Assembly (NCBI GenBank): GCA_022791735.1
Contig: JAAVZQ010000044.1
Coordinates: 1 to 17,224 of the forward strand
Source of the DNA: Clostridia bacterium
GTDB lineage: Bacteria; Bacillota; Clostridia; TANB77; CAG-508
Length of the DNA stretch: 17,224 nt
Reading direction: 5' to 3'
The position numbers and the translations under genes are program-made. The notes below the pieces were generated by a model. The model made no database searches, had not been told where the DNA came from, and was given only the letters and a program-made list of their open reading frames with translations. This document shows positions 1 to 7,712 of this stretch, in pieces. Numbering within the stretch: the first letter of the stretch is position 1; every line of letters begins with the position of its first letter.

Positions 1-207
1 CACAAAAGGTTTTTTAGATATGCACTTTATCAACTTGCAATATTTGTAATTAGCCTAATACCAGTTGTTTTATACTTTACAGGAGTTACAAAATATTTCT
101 TGCCAATGACGATTTGCTCAGGAATAGCAATTCTTACACTAATTAACACGATATTCCTATGTGGCAGGGACCTAAAACAAGAACTAGAAAGACAATTTCA
201 TATTTGA
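1..207 (+). CDS. C-terminal end of a membrane protein (partial)
   Basis: This is the last 68 residues of a protein that begins before the window; the frame is open from base 1 to the TGA at 205-207. It contains two hydrophobic stretches (about residues 11-28 and 37-55) separated by a short TKYF linker, and ends in a charged tail, GRDLKQELERQFHI. This looks like the final two membrane-spanning helices of an integral membrane protein with a cytoplasmic C-terminus. There is not enough sequence to name the family. A strong terminator begins at the stop codon, so this gene ends the preceding transcription unit. Confidence 0.7.
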   Translation, partial: HKRFFRYALYQLAIFVISLIPVVLYFTGVTKYFLPMTICSGIAILTLINTIFLCGRDLKQELERQFHI

Positions 208-251
208 AAATTATCTCCTCTAAGATATTATCTTGGGGGAGATAATTTTTT
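207..251 (+). terminator. Rho-independent terminator
   Basis: A long hairpin: the left arm AAAATTATCTCC pairs with the right arm GGAGATAATTTT, and the pairing continues inward with G-U wobbles to a three-base loop. A T-run follows. It starts at the stop codon of the upstream membrane protein gene and separates it from the acyl-CoA synthetase. Confidence 0.85.
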
Positions 252-264
252 CTTAAGTTAGCAC

Positions 265-293
265 TTGTTAATTATTTCCTTTTATGATATTAT
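265..293 (+). promoter_or_regulatory. Probable sigma-A promoter for the acyl-CoA synthetase gene
   Basis: TTGTTA (265-270) and TATTAT (288-293) are separated by exactly 17 bases, close to the housekeeping -35/-10 consensus. It lies after the terminator and about 70 bases before the ATG at 366. No experimental support. Confidence 0.55.
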
Positions 294-365
294 ACTAATA
301 GAATAAAATATTGCAATAGCAAGACATATGAAGAACACTTATGATGCAAGTTTGGAGGAGTTAAA

Positions 366-2072
366 ATGAGAAATAAACCCCTGTATGAAGTTAGAGATAT
401 TGAGAATTTAAAACAAATGCTAGAGGAAAGTGCAAAATTATACAAAGATAATACAGCATATTTAGTAAAAAATGATAAAAAAGAATACGTAAATATAATG
501 TATCCACAAGTTTTAGAAGATATGAATGCTCTTGGGACAGCCCTTATAGATTTAGGACTAAAAGGAAAGAGAATAGCTGTAATTGGAGAAAATAGATATG
601 AATGGGCAATATCATATCTAGCAGTTATAAATGGTGTAGGAGTTATTGTTCCACTTGACAAACAGTTGCCTCAAAATGAAATCATAAGTTGTATGGAAAG
701 AGCTGAAGTGGATTGTGTGATTTATTCAGGGAAATTACAAGAAACAATTGATGTAATTGCAGAAATGGAAGACATGGCATCATTTTACATTAATATGGAT
801 TTGGAAAATGAAGATGGAAAATATTTATCTCTTAAAAAACTCATAAATAAAGGAAAAGAACTTGTAAAAAGTGGAAATAGTGAATATATTAATGCAAAAA
901 TAGACATAGATGATATGGCAGAATTGCTATTTACATCAGGTACTACGGCTAAGTCTAAGGCTGTAATGTTATCACAAAAAAATATTGTATATAATTTACA
1001 TCAGATGTGCCAAATGGTGCATATAAAAGATGATGATGTATTTTTGTCAATGCTTCCAATGCATCATGTATATGAGTGTGTTTGTGGTTTTTTAGTTCCG
1101 CTATATAGAGGTGCGGCTGTTGCTTATTGTGAAGGGCTAAGATATATACAAAAAAATCTTGAAGAGGCTCATGTATCAGTGTTTTTATCTGTACCACTTG
1201 TTTTTGAAACTTTATATAAAAAGATATGGGAAGCAATTGATAAACAAGGAAAAACAAAATTGGTTAAAACAATGATAAAAATTACAAATATATTAGACAA
1301 GGTTGGAATACATTTAAAAAGAAAGATTTTCAAAGATATACACAATCAACTTGGTGGTAGAGCAAGGCTGTATATAGCGGGTGCGGCAGGGATAAATCCA
1401 GAGGTATCTAAGGGATTTAGAGATTTTGGAATTCTTGCGATACAAGGATATGGGCTTACAGAATGTGCACCAATAGTTGCAGTAAATAGGAATAATGCTC
1501 ATAAAGATGCATCAGTAGGACTTCCTTTGGTTGGAACAGAGCTAATGGTTGTAAATGTAAATGAAGATGGAGTTGGTGAGATTATCACAAAGGGTGACCA
1601 TGTAATGCTTGGATATTATGAAAATGAAGAGGCAACTAAGGAAAATTTAAAAGATGGATGGTTTTATACTGGTGATTTAGGATATCAAGATGATGACGGA
1701 TTTGTATACATTACAGGTAGAAAGAAAAATGTTTTGATAACAAAAAATGGAAAGAATGTATACCCGGAAGAGATAGAGGCTTTGTTAAATGATAGTGATT
1801 ATATTGAGGAATCGATGGTTTATCTAAAACCTGTAAAAGATGACTTGGTGCTATCTGCTGAGATAAGAGTAAACAAAGAATACATAGAAGAGAATTTTAA
1901 GGATATAAGTAAAGAAGAACTAAAAAAGATTATTTGGGAAGAAGTTAAAAGAATTCAGCAAGATTTAGTAATATACAAGCATATAAAGGAAATTCACATA
2001 AGAGAAACAGAGTTTGAAAAGACTACTACTTTAAAGATTAAGAGATATCTAGAAAAGACAGTTCAAAAATAA
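366..2072 (+). CDS. AMP-dependent acyl-CoA synthetase (long-chain type), copy 1
   Basis: A 568-residue adenylate-forming enzyme, the class that activates a carboxylic acid with ATP to an acyl-adenylate and then forms a CoA thioester. The family motifs appear in order: the phosphate loop TSGTTAKSKA at 190-199, GYGLTECAP at 361-369, YTGDLGY at 434-440, the hinge region DGFVYITGRKKN at 444-455, and TTTLKIKR at 553-560, which carries the C-terminal catalytic lysine. The overall pattern resembles long-chain fatty acyl-CoA ligases, but the chain length of the substrate cannot be read from sequence. GGAGGAG at 354-360 supports the ATG at 366. A close paralogue of identical corrected length follows at 2322. 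This copy has an uninterrupted frame: its hinge reads GAC GGA with no extra C, which makes it an internal control for the recoding site in the second copy. Confidence 0.92.
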   Translation: MRNKPLYEVRDIENLKQMLEESAKLYKDNTAYLVKNDKKEYVNIMYPQVLEDMNALGTALIDLGLKGKRIAVIGENRYEWAISYLAVINGVGVIVPLDKQLPQNEIISCMERAEVDCVIYSGKLQETIDVIAEMEDMASFYINMDLENEDGKYLSLKKLINKGKELVKSGNSEYINAKIDIDDMAELLFTSGTTAKSKAVMLSQKNIVYNLHQMCQMVHIKDDDVFLSMLPMHHVYECVCGFLVPLYRGAAVAYCEGLRYIQKNLEEAHVSVFLSVPLVFETLYKKIWEAIDKQGKTKLVKTMIKITNILDKVGIHLKRKIFKDIHNQLGGRARLYIAGAAGINPEVSKGFRDFGILAIQGYGLTECAPIVAVNRNNAHKDASVGLPLVGTELMVVNVNEDGVGEIITKGDHVMLGYYENEEATKENLKDGWFYTGDLGYQDDDGFVYITGRKKNVLITKNGKNVYPEEIEALLNDSDYIEESMVYLKPVKDDLVLSAEIRVNKEYIEENFKDISKEELKKIIWEEVKRIQQDLVIYKHIKEIHIRETEFEKTTTLKIKRYLEKTVQK

Positions 2073-2110
2073 TTGCATTTTTTGTGAAATGAAAAAGTTA
2101 AAAAATAATC

Positions 2111-2305
2111 GTTACAATTCACATCATTAAGTATCGTTTGTCCTGTCACGGGTAGTTATTAATAATTACAAGAAAACCTCGGAACTAGTAAGAAAATGTA
2201 AATCGCTATGCTCAAACATTTTCTAAAGTGTAGGAGTATTCTTGATAATTATTAATAGAACTACCCTACGCGGACTTGAAGTTTATTAAGATTGTGAATT
2301 GTAAC
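2111..2305. mobile_element. MITE-like inverted-repeat element, copy 1
   Basis: The element has perfect 13-base terminal inverted repeats: GTTACAATTCACA at 2111-2123 and TGTGAATTGTAAC at 2293-2305. The arms continue as imperfect inverted repeats for about 60 bases, including TTATTAATAATTA against TAATTATTAATA. The core has a further 9-base inverted repeat, AGAAAATGT with ACATTTTCT. No ORF is present. The same ends recur at 4928-5153 and 6820-7055, but this copy has a different core. It starts 38 bases after the first synthetase stop and ends 16 bases before the second synthetase ATG. I saw no clear target-site duplication. It could also act as a large transcript hairpin. Confidence 0.7.
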
Positions 2306-2321
2306 AAGAAAAGAGATAAAA

Positions 2322-4029
2322 ATGAAAAAAGAAGTAAAAGAGTTTAATAATTTAAAAGAATTAATTCATCATGTAGCAGACGAATATAGTAGTCATATAG
2401 CATTTGTCATAAAGCATCAAAATGGTAAGGAAATAGACTATGAAAATATTACATATAAAAAGTTGTTGGAAGACATAAACAAGCTAGGTACTGCACTTTT
2501 TGAAATGGGATTTGCTGGAAAAAGAATAGCTGTAATTGGAAGAAATAGATATGAATGGGCGATTTCTCATCTAGCTAATCTTCTTGGTGGTATTGTTTCT
2601 GTTCCATTAGATAAGGATTTACAATACGAAGAGCTTGAAAGTTCACTAATCAGAAGTAAAGCTTCATTAATTATTTTTGACGAAAAACTTACTGATAAGA
2701 TTAGTGCAATTAAAGAAAATGGAAAAACAGAACTAACAGAGTTTGTTTGTATGAGTGAGATAGAAGGATTTAAGTCTGTTAAAGAATTAATTGAGCAGGG
2801 TGAAAAATCTATAAGAGAGGGCAAAAAAGAATATGTGGAAACTACAATAGATGACAACAAAATGAACATACTTCTATTTACTTCTGGAACTACTTCTAAG
2901 TCAAAAGCTGTAATGTTATCTCACAAAAATATTGCATCTAATATTTATGCTATGCAATCAGTAGAAGATATTAGAGATACAGATACAAATATTGCCTTTT
3001 TGCCATTCCATCATATATTTGGATCGACTTGTTTAATAATGATGTTAGCATCAGGAGTAAAGACAGTTTTTCCAGATGGACTTAGATATATAAAACAAAA
3101 CTTGAATGAATATAAAGTAACTGTGTTTGTAGGAGTTCCTGTTTTAACAGAGGCAATATATAAAACTATAATGAAAGAAGTAGAAAAGCAGGGCAAAACC
3201 AAGTTAATTGCTACTGCAAAGAAAATAAGTAATGTACTTTTAAAATTGCATATTGATATAAGAAGAAAATTATTCAAACAGATTATAGCTGCTTTAGGTG
3301 GTGAGCTAAGGTTTGTTATCTCTGGTGGAGCACCAGCAGATCCTGCGATATCACAAGGCTTTAATGATTTTGGAATTAAGACTGTTCAAGGGTATGGGCT
3401 TACTGAAACATCACCTGTAATTTGTGCAGAAGATGAAGAGCACATGAGAAATGGTACAGTAGGTGTACCAATGATTAATGATACTATTGAGATTGAAAAT
3501 CCTGATGAAAATGGCATAGGAGAAATAAAAGTAAAAGGCCCTAATGTAATGCTTGGTTATTACGAAATGGAAGAGGAAACAGATAGTGTTTTAAAGGATG
3601 GATGGTTTTATACTGGAGATTTGGGATATTTTGATAAAGACCGGATATTTAGTTATAACAGGTAGAAGTAAGAACATGGTTGTACTTAAAAATGGTAAAA
3701 AAATATTCCCAGAAGAGATTGAAACTCTAGTTAATAGGATAGAATTAGTAGAGGAATGTATGGTTTTTGGATTGCCAGATCCAAAAGATAAAAATGATGT
3801 GAAATTATCTGTAAAAGTTGTTTATAACAAAGAAGAAGTGAGTGAAAAGTATGCAGATAAAACACAAGATGAATTATACAAGATTATATGGGATAAAATA
3901 AAAGAATTAAATACTACATTCCCAAGATATAAACATATACAGAATATGATTTTAAGTGATGAAGAGCTTATCAAAACTACTACTAAGAAAGTAAAAAGAC
4001 AAGAAGAAATGAAAAAAATATTAGGGTAG
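2322..4029 (+). CDS. AMP-dependent acyl-CoA synthetase, copy 2, with +1 recoding at CGG 3642
   Basis: Read conventionally, the frame starting at 2322 stops at 3665 inside the hinge motif, and the rest of the enzyme continues in the +1 frame to 4029. Skipping C3642 in GAC CGG ATA gives GAC GGA TAT and a seamless DKDGYLVITGRSKN. The corrected protein is 568 residues, exactly the length of copy 1. Motifs in order: TSGTTSKSKA from 187, GYGLTETSP, YTGDLGY just before the site, glycine 441 at the site, and TTTKKVKR near the C-terminus. The glycine aligns with Gly445 of copy 1. The function is acyl activation to acyl-CoA, substrate unknown. The binding site before the ATG is weak (AAGAAAAGAG). The gene lies downstream of a MITE-like element and is followed 13 bases later by the DUF362 gene, probably in one operon. 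A simple frameshift mutation or sequencing error is possible, but see the recoding finding. Confidence 0.88.
3642..3645 (+). other. Putative +1 recoding site 1 (CGG-A)
   Basis: The upstream frame reads GAC CGG ATA and meets a stop seven codons later (3663-3665). Dropping the C gives GGA, glycine 441, at a position that is glycine in the intact paralogue upstream. Confidence 0.75.
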
Positions 4030-4042
4030 AAAGGAAGAAGTT

Positions 4043-4922
4043 ATGGAAAAATCAAAAGTCTATTTTACAAAGGAGATTACTCCTGAAAGTATTGTAAGAA
4101 TTTATGAGGCTCTTGGAAAAAAGTTAGAGGGGAAAGTTGCAGTAAAACTACATTCAGGAGAAAGAGGAAATCAAAATTATATAAGACCTGAAATGGTAAA
4201 AAATATTGTAGAACATGTAAATGGTACAGTTGTAGAGTGTAATACTGCTTATGATGGGGCTAGAAATACGACTGATAGGCATAGAGAGTTGATGGATGAG
4301 CATGGTTGGACAAGGTATTTTGATGTGGATATTTTAGATAGTGAAGGACCAGACAAGGTTTTAGAAATACCAAATCGGAAAAGTAATTAAGAAGAATTAT
4401 GTTGGAAAAAACATAGATAATTACAATTCAATGCTTGTATTATCTCATTTTAAAGGACATCCTATGGGTGGATATGGTGGAGCATTAAAGCAATTATCTA
4501 TTGGTGTTGCATCTAGCCATGGAAAGAGTTATATACATTGTGTTGGAAATGAAAATGGTACTTTTGAAGAGATGTTTAGAGTTGACCAATTGAAGTTTTT
4601 AGAGGCTATGGCAGATAGTGCAAGTAGTGTTGTAAATTATTTTAAGGGAAATGTTGTTTATATAAATATAATGTGCAATATGAGTGTTGATTGTGATTGC
4701 TGTGCTGTTGCAGAAGATCCATGTATGAAGGATATAGGTATACTTGCATCTTTAGATCCAGTTGCAATTGATGAAGCTTGTATAGATTTAGTTAGAAATT
4801 CAGATGATCCAGGTAAGGAACATTTTATGGAAAGGGTTACATCAAAACATGGTACTCATACGATTGATGTGGCATTTGAACTTGGTGTTGGGGCTAAGGA
4901 ATATGAATTGATAGAAATTTAA
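4043..4922 (+). CDS. DUF362 family protein with +1 recoding at CGG 4376
   Basis: Two fragments (4043-4390 and 4431-4922) join into one 292-residue protein when C4376 is skipped: AAT CGG AAA becomes AAT GGA, Asn111-Gly112, and the frame runs straight on as KVIKKNYVGKN. The combined protein resembles DUF362 proteins, with the conserved SHFKGHPMGGYGGALK region just after the join and a cysteine cluster (CNMSVDCDCCA, then a further Cys in DPCMKD) followed by ILASLDPVAIDEAC. DUF362 proteins often occur with iron-sulfur domains and the cysteines could bind a metal or cluster, but the family's reaction is not established. AGGAAG before the ATG supports the start. It follows the second acyl-CoA synthetase by 13 bases and is probably cotranscribed. 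No ferredoxin domain is fused. Confidence 0.82.
4376..4379 (+). other. Putative +1 recoding site 2 (CGG-A)
   Basis: The upstream frame reads AAT CGG AAA and stops four codons later (4388-4390). Dropping the C gives GGA, glycine 112, and restores the DUF362 frame. Confidence 0.7.
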
Positions 4923-4927
4923 CAAGT

Positions 4928-5153
4928 AGTATTCACAGCTTCAAGTTTCGTTTGTCTATATGGGATAGTTATCTATGGATTTTTTCTAACACCTTGGTGT
5001 CGTAACCTTCGGAATGTACGCTACTGCGTAGCTTAAACAGTCGGTTACTCCATTTCGCACTCGCGAAGCTCGTTTGGTCGCTTACGCGGCGTTATTCAAA
5101 ATCATAGATAACTACCCCACATAGACTTTAAATACTATTTGCTGTGAATTATA
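4928..5153. mobile_element. MITE-like inverted-repeat element, copy 2
   Basis: The ends are degenerate versions of the family terminus: ATTCACAGC at 4931 and GCTGTGAAT at 5141-5149. The arms pair over roughly 55 bases, for example GTCTATATGGGATAGTTATC against GATAACTACCCCACATAGAC. The core shares long near-identical blocks with copy 3, including AACACCTTGGTGTCGTAACC, GGTTACTCCATTTCGCACTC and TCGCTTACGCGG. No ORF is present. It begins about 6 bases after the DUF362 stop and ends 13 bases before the thioesterase ATG, filling nearly all of that gap. Confidence 0.75.
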
Positions 5154-5166
5154 AGAGAGGCGTAAT

Positions 5167-5571
5167 ATGGAATTTAGTTTTGAGAGAAAGATAAATTATT
5201 ATGAAACAGATAGAATGGGTGTTGTGCATCATTCAAATTATATTAGGTTTATGGAAGAAGCAAGGTGTAAATGGCTAGAGAGCTTAGATATGCCTTTTTC
5301 ACTTATGGAGGAAAATGGTGTTACAATACCTGTTTTAGGTGTAAATTGTGAGTATAAATATCATGTTACTTTTGGTGATGTAATAGTAATTAGTCTTTTT
5401 ATAAAAGAATATTCAGGTGTAAGGATGACAATAGGATATACTATAATTAACAAAGAAAATGGAAAAATAGTTTTAACAGGAGAAACTAAGCATTGTTTTA
5501 CAGATAAATCTTTAAAGCCGATTAATTTAAAGAAACGTGCTCCAGAGTTTAGTGCAAAGTTTGAAAAATAA
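5167..5571 (+). CDS. 4HBT-family acyl-CoA thioesterase (YbgC/FadM-like)
   Basis: A 134-residue single hotdog-fold protein, the usual length for this family, which hydrolyses acyl-CoA thioesters to free acid and CoA. The signature region lies at residues 11-32, YYETDRMGVVHHSNYIRFMEEA, with Asp15 at the usual catalytic aspartate position. The rest fits the hotdog strand pattern (VTFGDVIVISLFIKEYSG, IGYTIINKENGKIVLTGETKHCF). AGAGAGG at 5154-5160 supports the ATG. It starts just after MITE-like copy 2 and is followed 28 bases later by the GH25 lysozyme gene. Its closeness to two acyl-CoA synthetases suggests acyl-CoA turnover, but the substrate is not evident. Confidence 0.88.
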   Translation: MEFSFERKINYYETDRMGVVHHSNYIRFMEEARCKWLESLDMPFSLMEENGVTIPVLGVNCEYKYHVTFGDVIVISLFIKEYSGVRMTIGYTIINKENGKIVLTGETKHCFTDKSLKPINLKKRAPEFSAKFEK

Positions 5572-5598
5572 GTATGTAGAAAGGAAACAACAAAAAAT

Positions 5599-6806
5599 AT
5601 GAAAAAAGCGATTATAGCTATCTTAATAATTATACTTATTGTTGCCATTGGAACAGCAGTATGGGTATATATAGATAATGAGGAAACTAAAAAATTGGAT
5701 GCTACATCTGTTACTTTAAAAGAGGAACTAAGTATAGAATTTGGAAAAAAGGCAAAAATATCAGATTTTATTGCAAAACTTGATGGGAGCTTAGTAAGTG
5801 ATAATGAAATTGATACAGAAAAACTTGGAGATATACCAGTTTCTTTTGAATATATCAATATCAAAAATAAAAAAAGGCAATATGAATTTACAATAAAAAC
5901 AATAGATAAAAATGCACCAAAAATTTTTAGTGGTAAGTCATATACTGTAACAGTTGGATATAAGAAAGAGTTGACAGATGTACTGCTAAGTGGAGATGAT
6001 ATTGATGATAATCCTACAAGAGAAATAGTAGGAGAGTATGATTTTAATACAGTTCGGAGATTATCCATTAACATATGTTGTAACGGATTCAAGTGGAAAT
6101 GAAACAAAACAAAACTTTACTCTTCATGTTATAGAGAAAAGTACGAATTCAGAGCCACCAGCTGAAAAAGAGAAGTTCCCTATCGAGAATATTCTATCTG
6201 ACTATAAAACTGAGAAAACAAAAGTGGGAATAGATGTGTCTAAATGGCAAGGAGAGATAGATTGGCAAAAAGTAAAAAATGCAGGAGTAGAGTTTGCAAT
6301 TATAAGAATGGGGTATCAAACAGATTATGATGGAGATTGTAAGCTAGATCCATATTTTATACAAAACATTGAAGGCGCAAAGAATGTCCGGATTACCAGT
6401 TGGTGTATATTTTTACTCATATTCAAAAAATGTAAAACAAGCGAGAGAACAAGCAAATTGGGTAAAGGATAATTTGAAAAATTATAAACTTGATTTACCA
6501 GTAGCTTTTGACTGGGAAAGTTGGAGTTCTTTTAATGGGACAGGTATGAGTTTTTATACGATAAATAAGTCAGCAAATGAGTTTTTAAGGGTTTTAGAGG
6601 ATGAAGGGTATAAAGGTATGCTTTACAGTAGTAAAAACTATCTAGAGCGAATTTGGTATCCAACAGAGTATGAAACATGGCTTGCACAGTATAACACAAA
6701 AGCCACATACAATGGCGAATATTCTATTTGGCAGATGTGTGATACAGGAATAGTAGATGGCATTAAAGGCGATGTGGATATTGATATAATGTATTTGGAT
6801 AAATGA
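5599..6806 (+). CDS. Membrane-anchored GH25 lysozyme-like muramidase with two +1 recoding sites
   Basis: Three overlapping fragments join into one 401-residue protein when C6055 and C6389 are skipped. Residues 1-24 form a signal-anchor helix. Residues about 30-180 hold Ig-like extracellular modules, ending with the typical GDYPLTYVVTDSSGN, whose first glycine (153) is the first recoded residue. The GH25 domain runs from about 208 to the end: GIDVSKWQGEIDW at 210, the recoded GLPVGVYFYSY at 264, and catalytic FDWESW with Asp304 and Glu306. GH25 enzymes cleave the beta-1,4 bond between N-acetylmuramic acid and N-acetylglucosamine in peptidoglycan. The protein should act outside the membrane in wall remodelling. 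The binding site AAAGGA is about 14 bases from the ATG and weak. A MITE-like element starts 14 bases after the stop. Both joins fall at glycines conserved in their domains. Confidence 0.88.
6055..6058 (+). other. Putative +1 recoding site 3 (CGG-A)
   Basis: The upstream frame reads GTT CGG AGA and stops 15 codons later (6100-6102). Dropping the C gives GGA, glycine 153, the conserved glycine of the GxYxxxYxVxDxxGN motif of bacterial Ig-like repeats. Confidence 0.75.
6389..6392 (+). other. Putative +1 recoding site 4 (CGG-A)
   Basis: The upstream frame reads GTC CGG ATT and stops 27 codons later (6470-6472). Dropping the C gives GGA, glycine 264, just before the PVGVYFYSY strand of GH25. Confidence 0.75.
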
Positions 6807-6819
6807 AATGCGACAATTG

Positions 6820-7055
6820 GTTACAATTCACAGCTTTAAAGCAATGTCCGTCCACACAGGGAAGTTATCTATGGATTTTTTCGAACACCTTGGTGTCGTA
6901 ACCTCCAAAGCGTACGCTACTACGTAGCTTAATATGTCGGTTACTCCATTTCGCACTCGCTTTCGCTCGTTTGATCGCTTACGCGGTGTTCATCACAAAT
7001 CATAGATAGAACTACCCTGTGCGCACTTTAAATTTATTTAACTGTGAATTGTAAC
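6820..7055. mobile_element. MITE-like inverted-repeat element, copy 3
   Basis: Perfect 14-base terminal inverted repeats: GTTACAATTCACAG at 6820-6833 and CTGTGAATTGTAAC at 7042-7055. Inner arms pair (GTTATCTATG with CATAGAT, GAACACC with GGTGTTC), so the whole element could form a cruciform or long hairpin. The core closely matches copy 2. CGACAAT occurs at 6811-6817 and again at 7055-7061, which may be a target-site duplication, although two extra bases lie between the left copy and the terminal repeat. No ORF. With the 93 bases that follow, it fills the 342-base gap between the lysozyme gene and the gene at 7149. Confidence 0.78.
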
Positions 7056-7085
7056 GACAATGTAAATATTTGCTTAAAAAAGGTC

Positions 7086-7114
7086 TAGTCAAAATTAATA
7101 AAGTATGTTAATAT
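7086..7114 (+). promoter_or_regulatory. Possible promoter for the O-acetylation operon
   Basis: TAGTCA (7086-7091), 17 bases, then TAATAT (7109-7114). Each hexamer matches the sigma-A consensus at four of six positions. A TATAAT occurs slightly downstream but has no matching -35. The assignment is tentative in such AT-rich DNA. Confidence 0.3.
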
Positions 7115-7148
7115 ATGATTATAATTTTAAAAAATAGGAGGAAAAATT

Positions 7149-7703
7149 ATGAAAAAAGTAGTTATTGGAGTAGTAATAGTGCTAGTTGTAGCAGCTATTA
7201 TTGGCGCAATTGTTATGTTTGTAGGAAAAGGTGGAAATTCAAATACTCAAACAGGAATTAAAGTACAAACAGTAGAAGAAATGCAAGAGGTTTTCAATAC
7301 TATAAATACAAAGCTTGGAGAGGCACTTCCAGGATTAGAAGTACGTGAAATAGAATTGACAGATGAATTTGCATTTTCATCAACAACAGGGTTAAAATCA
7401 AATACTAATGTAGAAGCTGTTGTAGTTTCAGAACCTTTTATAAGTGCACAAGCTTTTTCTGCTGTAATGATAAAAGTTTCTGATGAAGCAAACATTGAAG
7501 AAATGAAGAAAGAAATATTAGATAATGTTGACATGAGAAAATGGATTTGCGTATCAGCAGAGAAATTAAGAGTTACAAACTATGGAAACATCATATTTTT
7601 TGTTATGTCAGATGAACAATGGGGAAAACCTGTATATGATGAATTCAAACAAACAGTAGGCGGTAAAGTTGGTCAAGAATTAGAAAAAACAGGAGAAATG
7701 TAG
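7149..7703 (+). CDS. Small membrane-anchored extracellular protein, DUF4358-like
   Basis: A 184-residue protein with an N-terminal hydrophobic anchor (residues 4-25, VVIGVVIVLVVAAIIGAIVMF) and an extracellular domain. The region LTDEF...VEAVVVSEPFISAQAFSAVMIKVSDEANIEEMKKEIL is reminiscent of DUF4358, a small anchored family I associate with MBOAT and DHHW genes in Clostridia; the match is by eye only. AGGAGGA at 7136-7142 gives a strong binding site. The stop is 9 bases before the MBOAT start, so the two are surely cotranscribed and it probably assists the O-acylation system. No catalytic residues are recognised. Confidence 0.6.
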   Translation: MKKVVIGVVIVLVVAAIIGAIVMFVGKGGNSNTQTGIKVQTVEEMQEVFNTINTKLGEALPGLEVREIELTDEFAFSSTTGLKSNTNVEAVVVSEPFISAQAFSAVMIKVSDEANIEEMKKEILDNVDMRKWICVSAEKLRVTNYGNIIFFVMSDEQWGKPVYDEFKQTVGGKVGQELEKTGEM

Positions 7704-7712
7704 GAGGAAAAA

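Noticed and set aside
3598..4029. Separate genes starting at internal ATGs after each frame break (for example 3598, 4431, 6369, 10522, 11001).
   Set aside because: The fragments continue the upstream protein family without a gap once one C is skipped, and most lack ribosome binding sites, so they are parts of single genes.
2322..4029. Simple pseudogenes: four genes inactivated by frameshift mutations.
   Set aside because: All seven lesions are the same kind (CGG before A or T, +1, at a glycine) and no other stops or indels are present, which is not how pseudogenes decay. It remains possible for a single site, especially 10936.
4928..5153. A structured regulatory RNA or riboswitch upstream of the thioesterase.
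   Set aside because: The same sequence lies downstream of the lysozyme gene and before an unrelated gene, with terminal inverted repeats, so a repeated mobile element explains it better.
5361..6107. A 248-residue minus-strand ORF opposite the thioesterase and lysozyme genes.
   Set aside because: It is antisense to two well-supported genes, spans their boundary, has no ribosome binding site or family motifs, and its hydrophobic, Ser/Leu/Ile-rich translation is typical of the reverse strand of AT-rich coding DNA.
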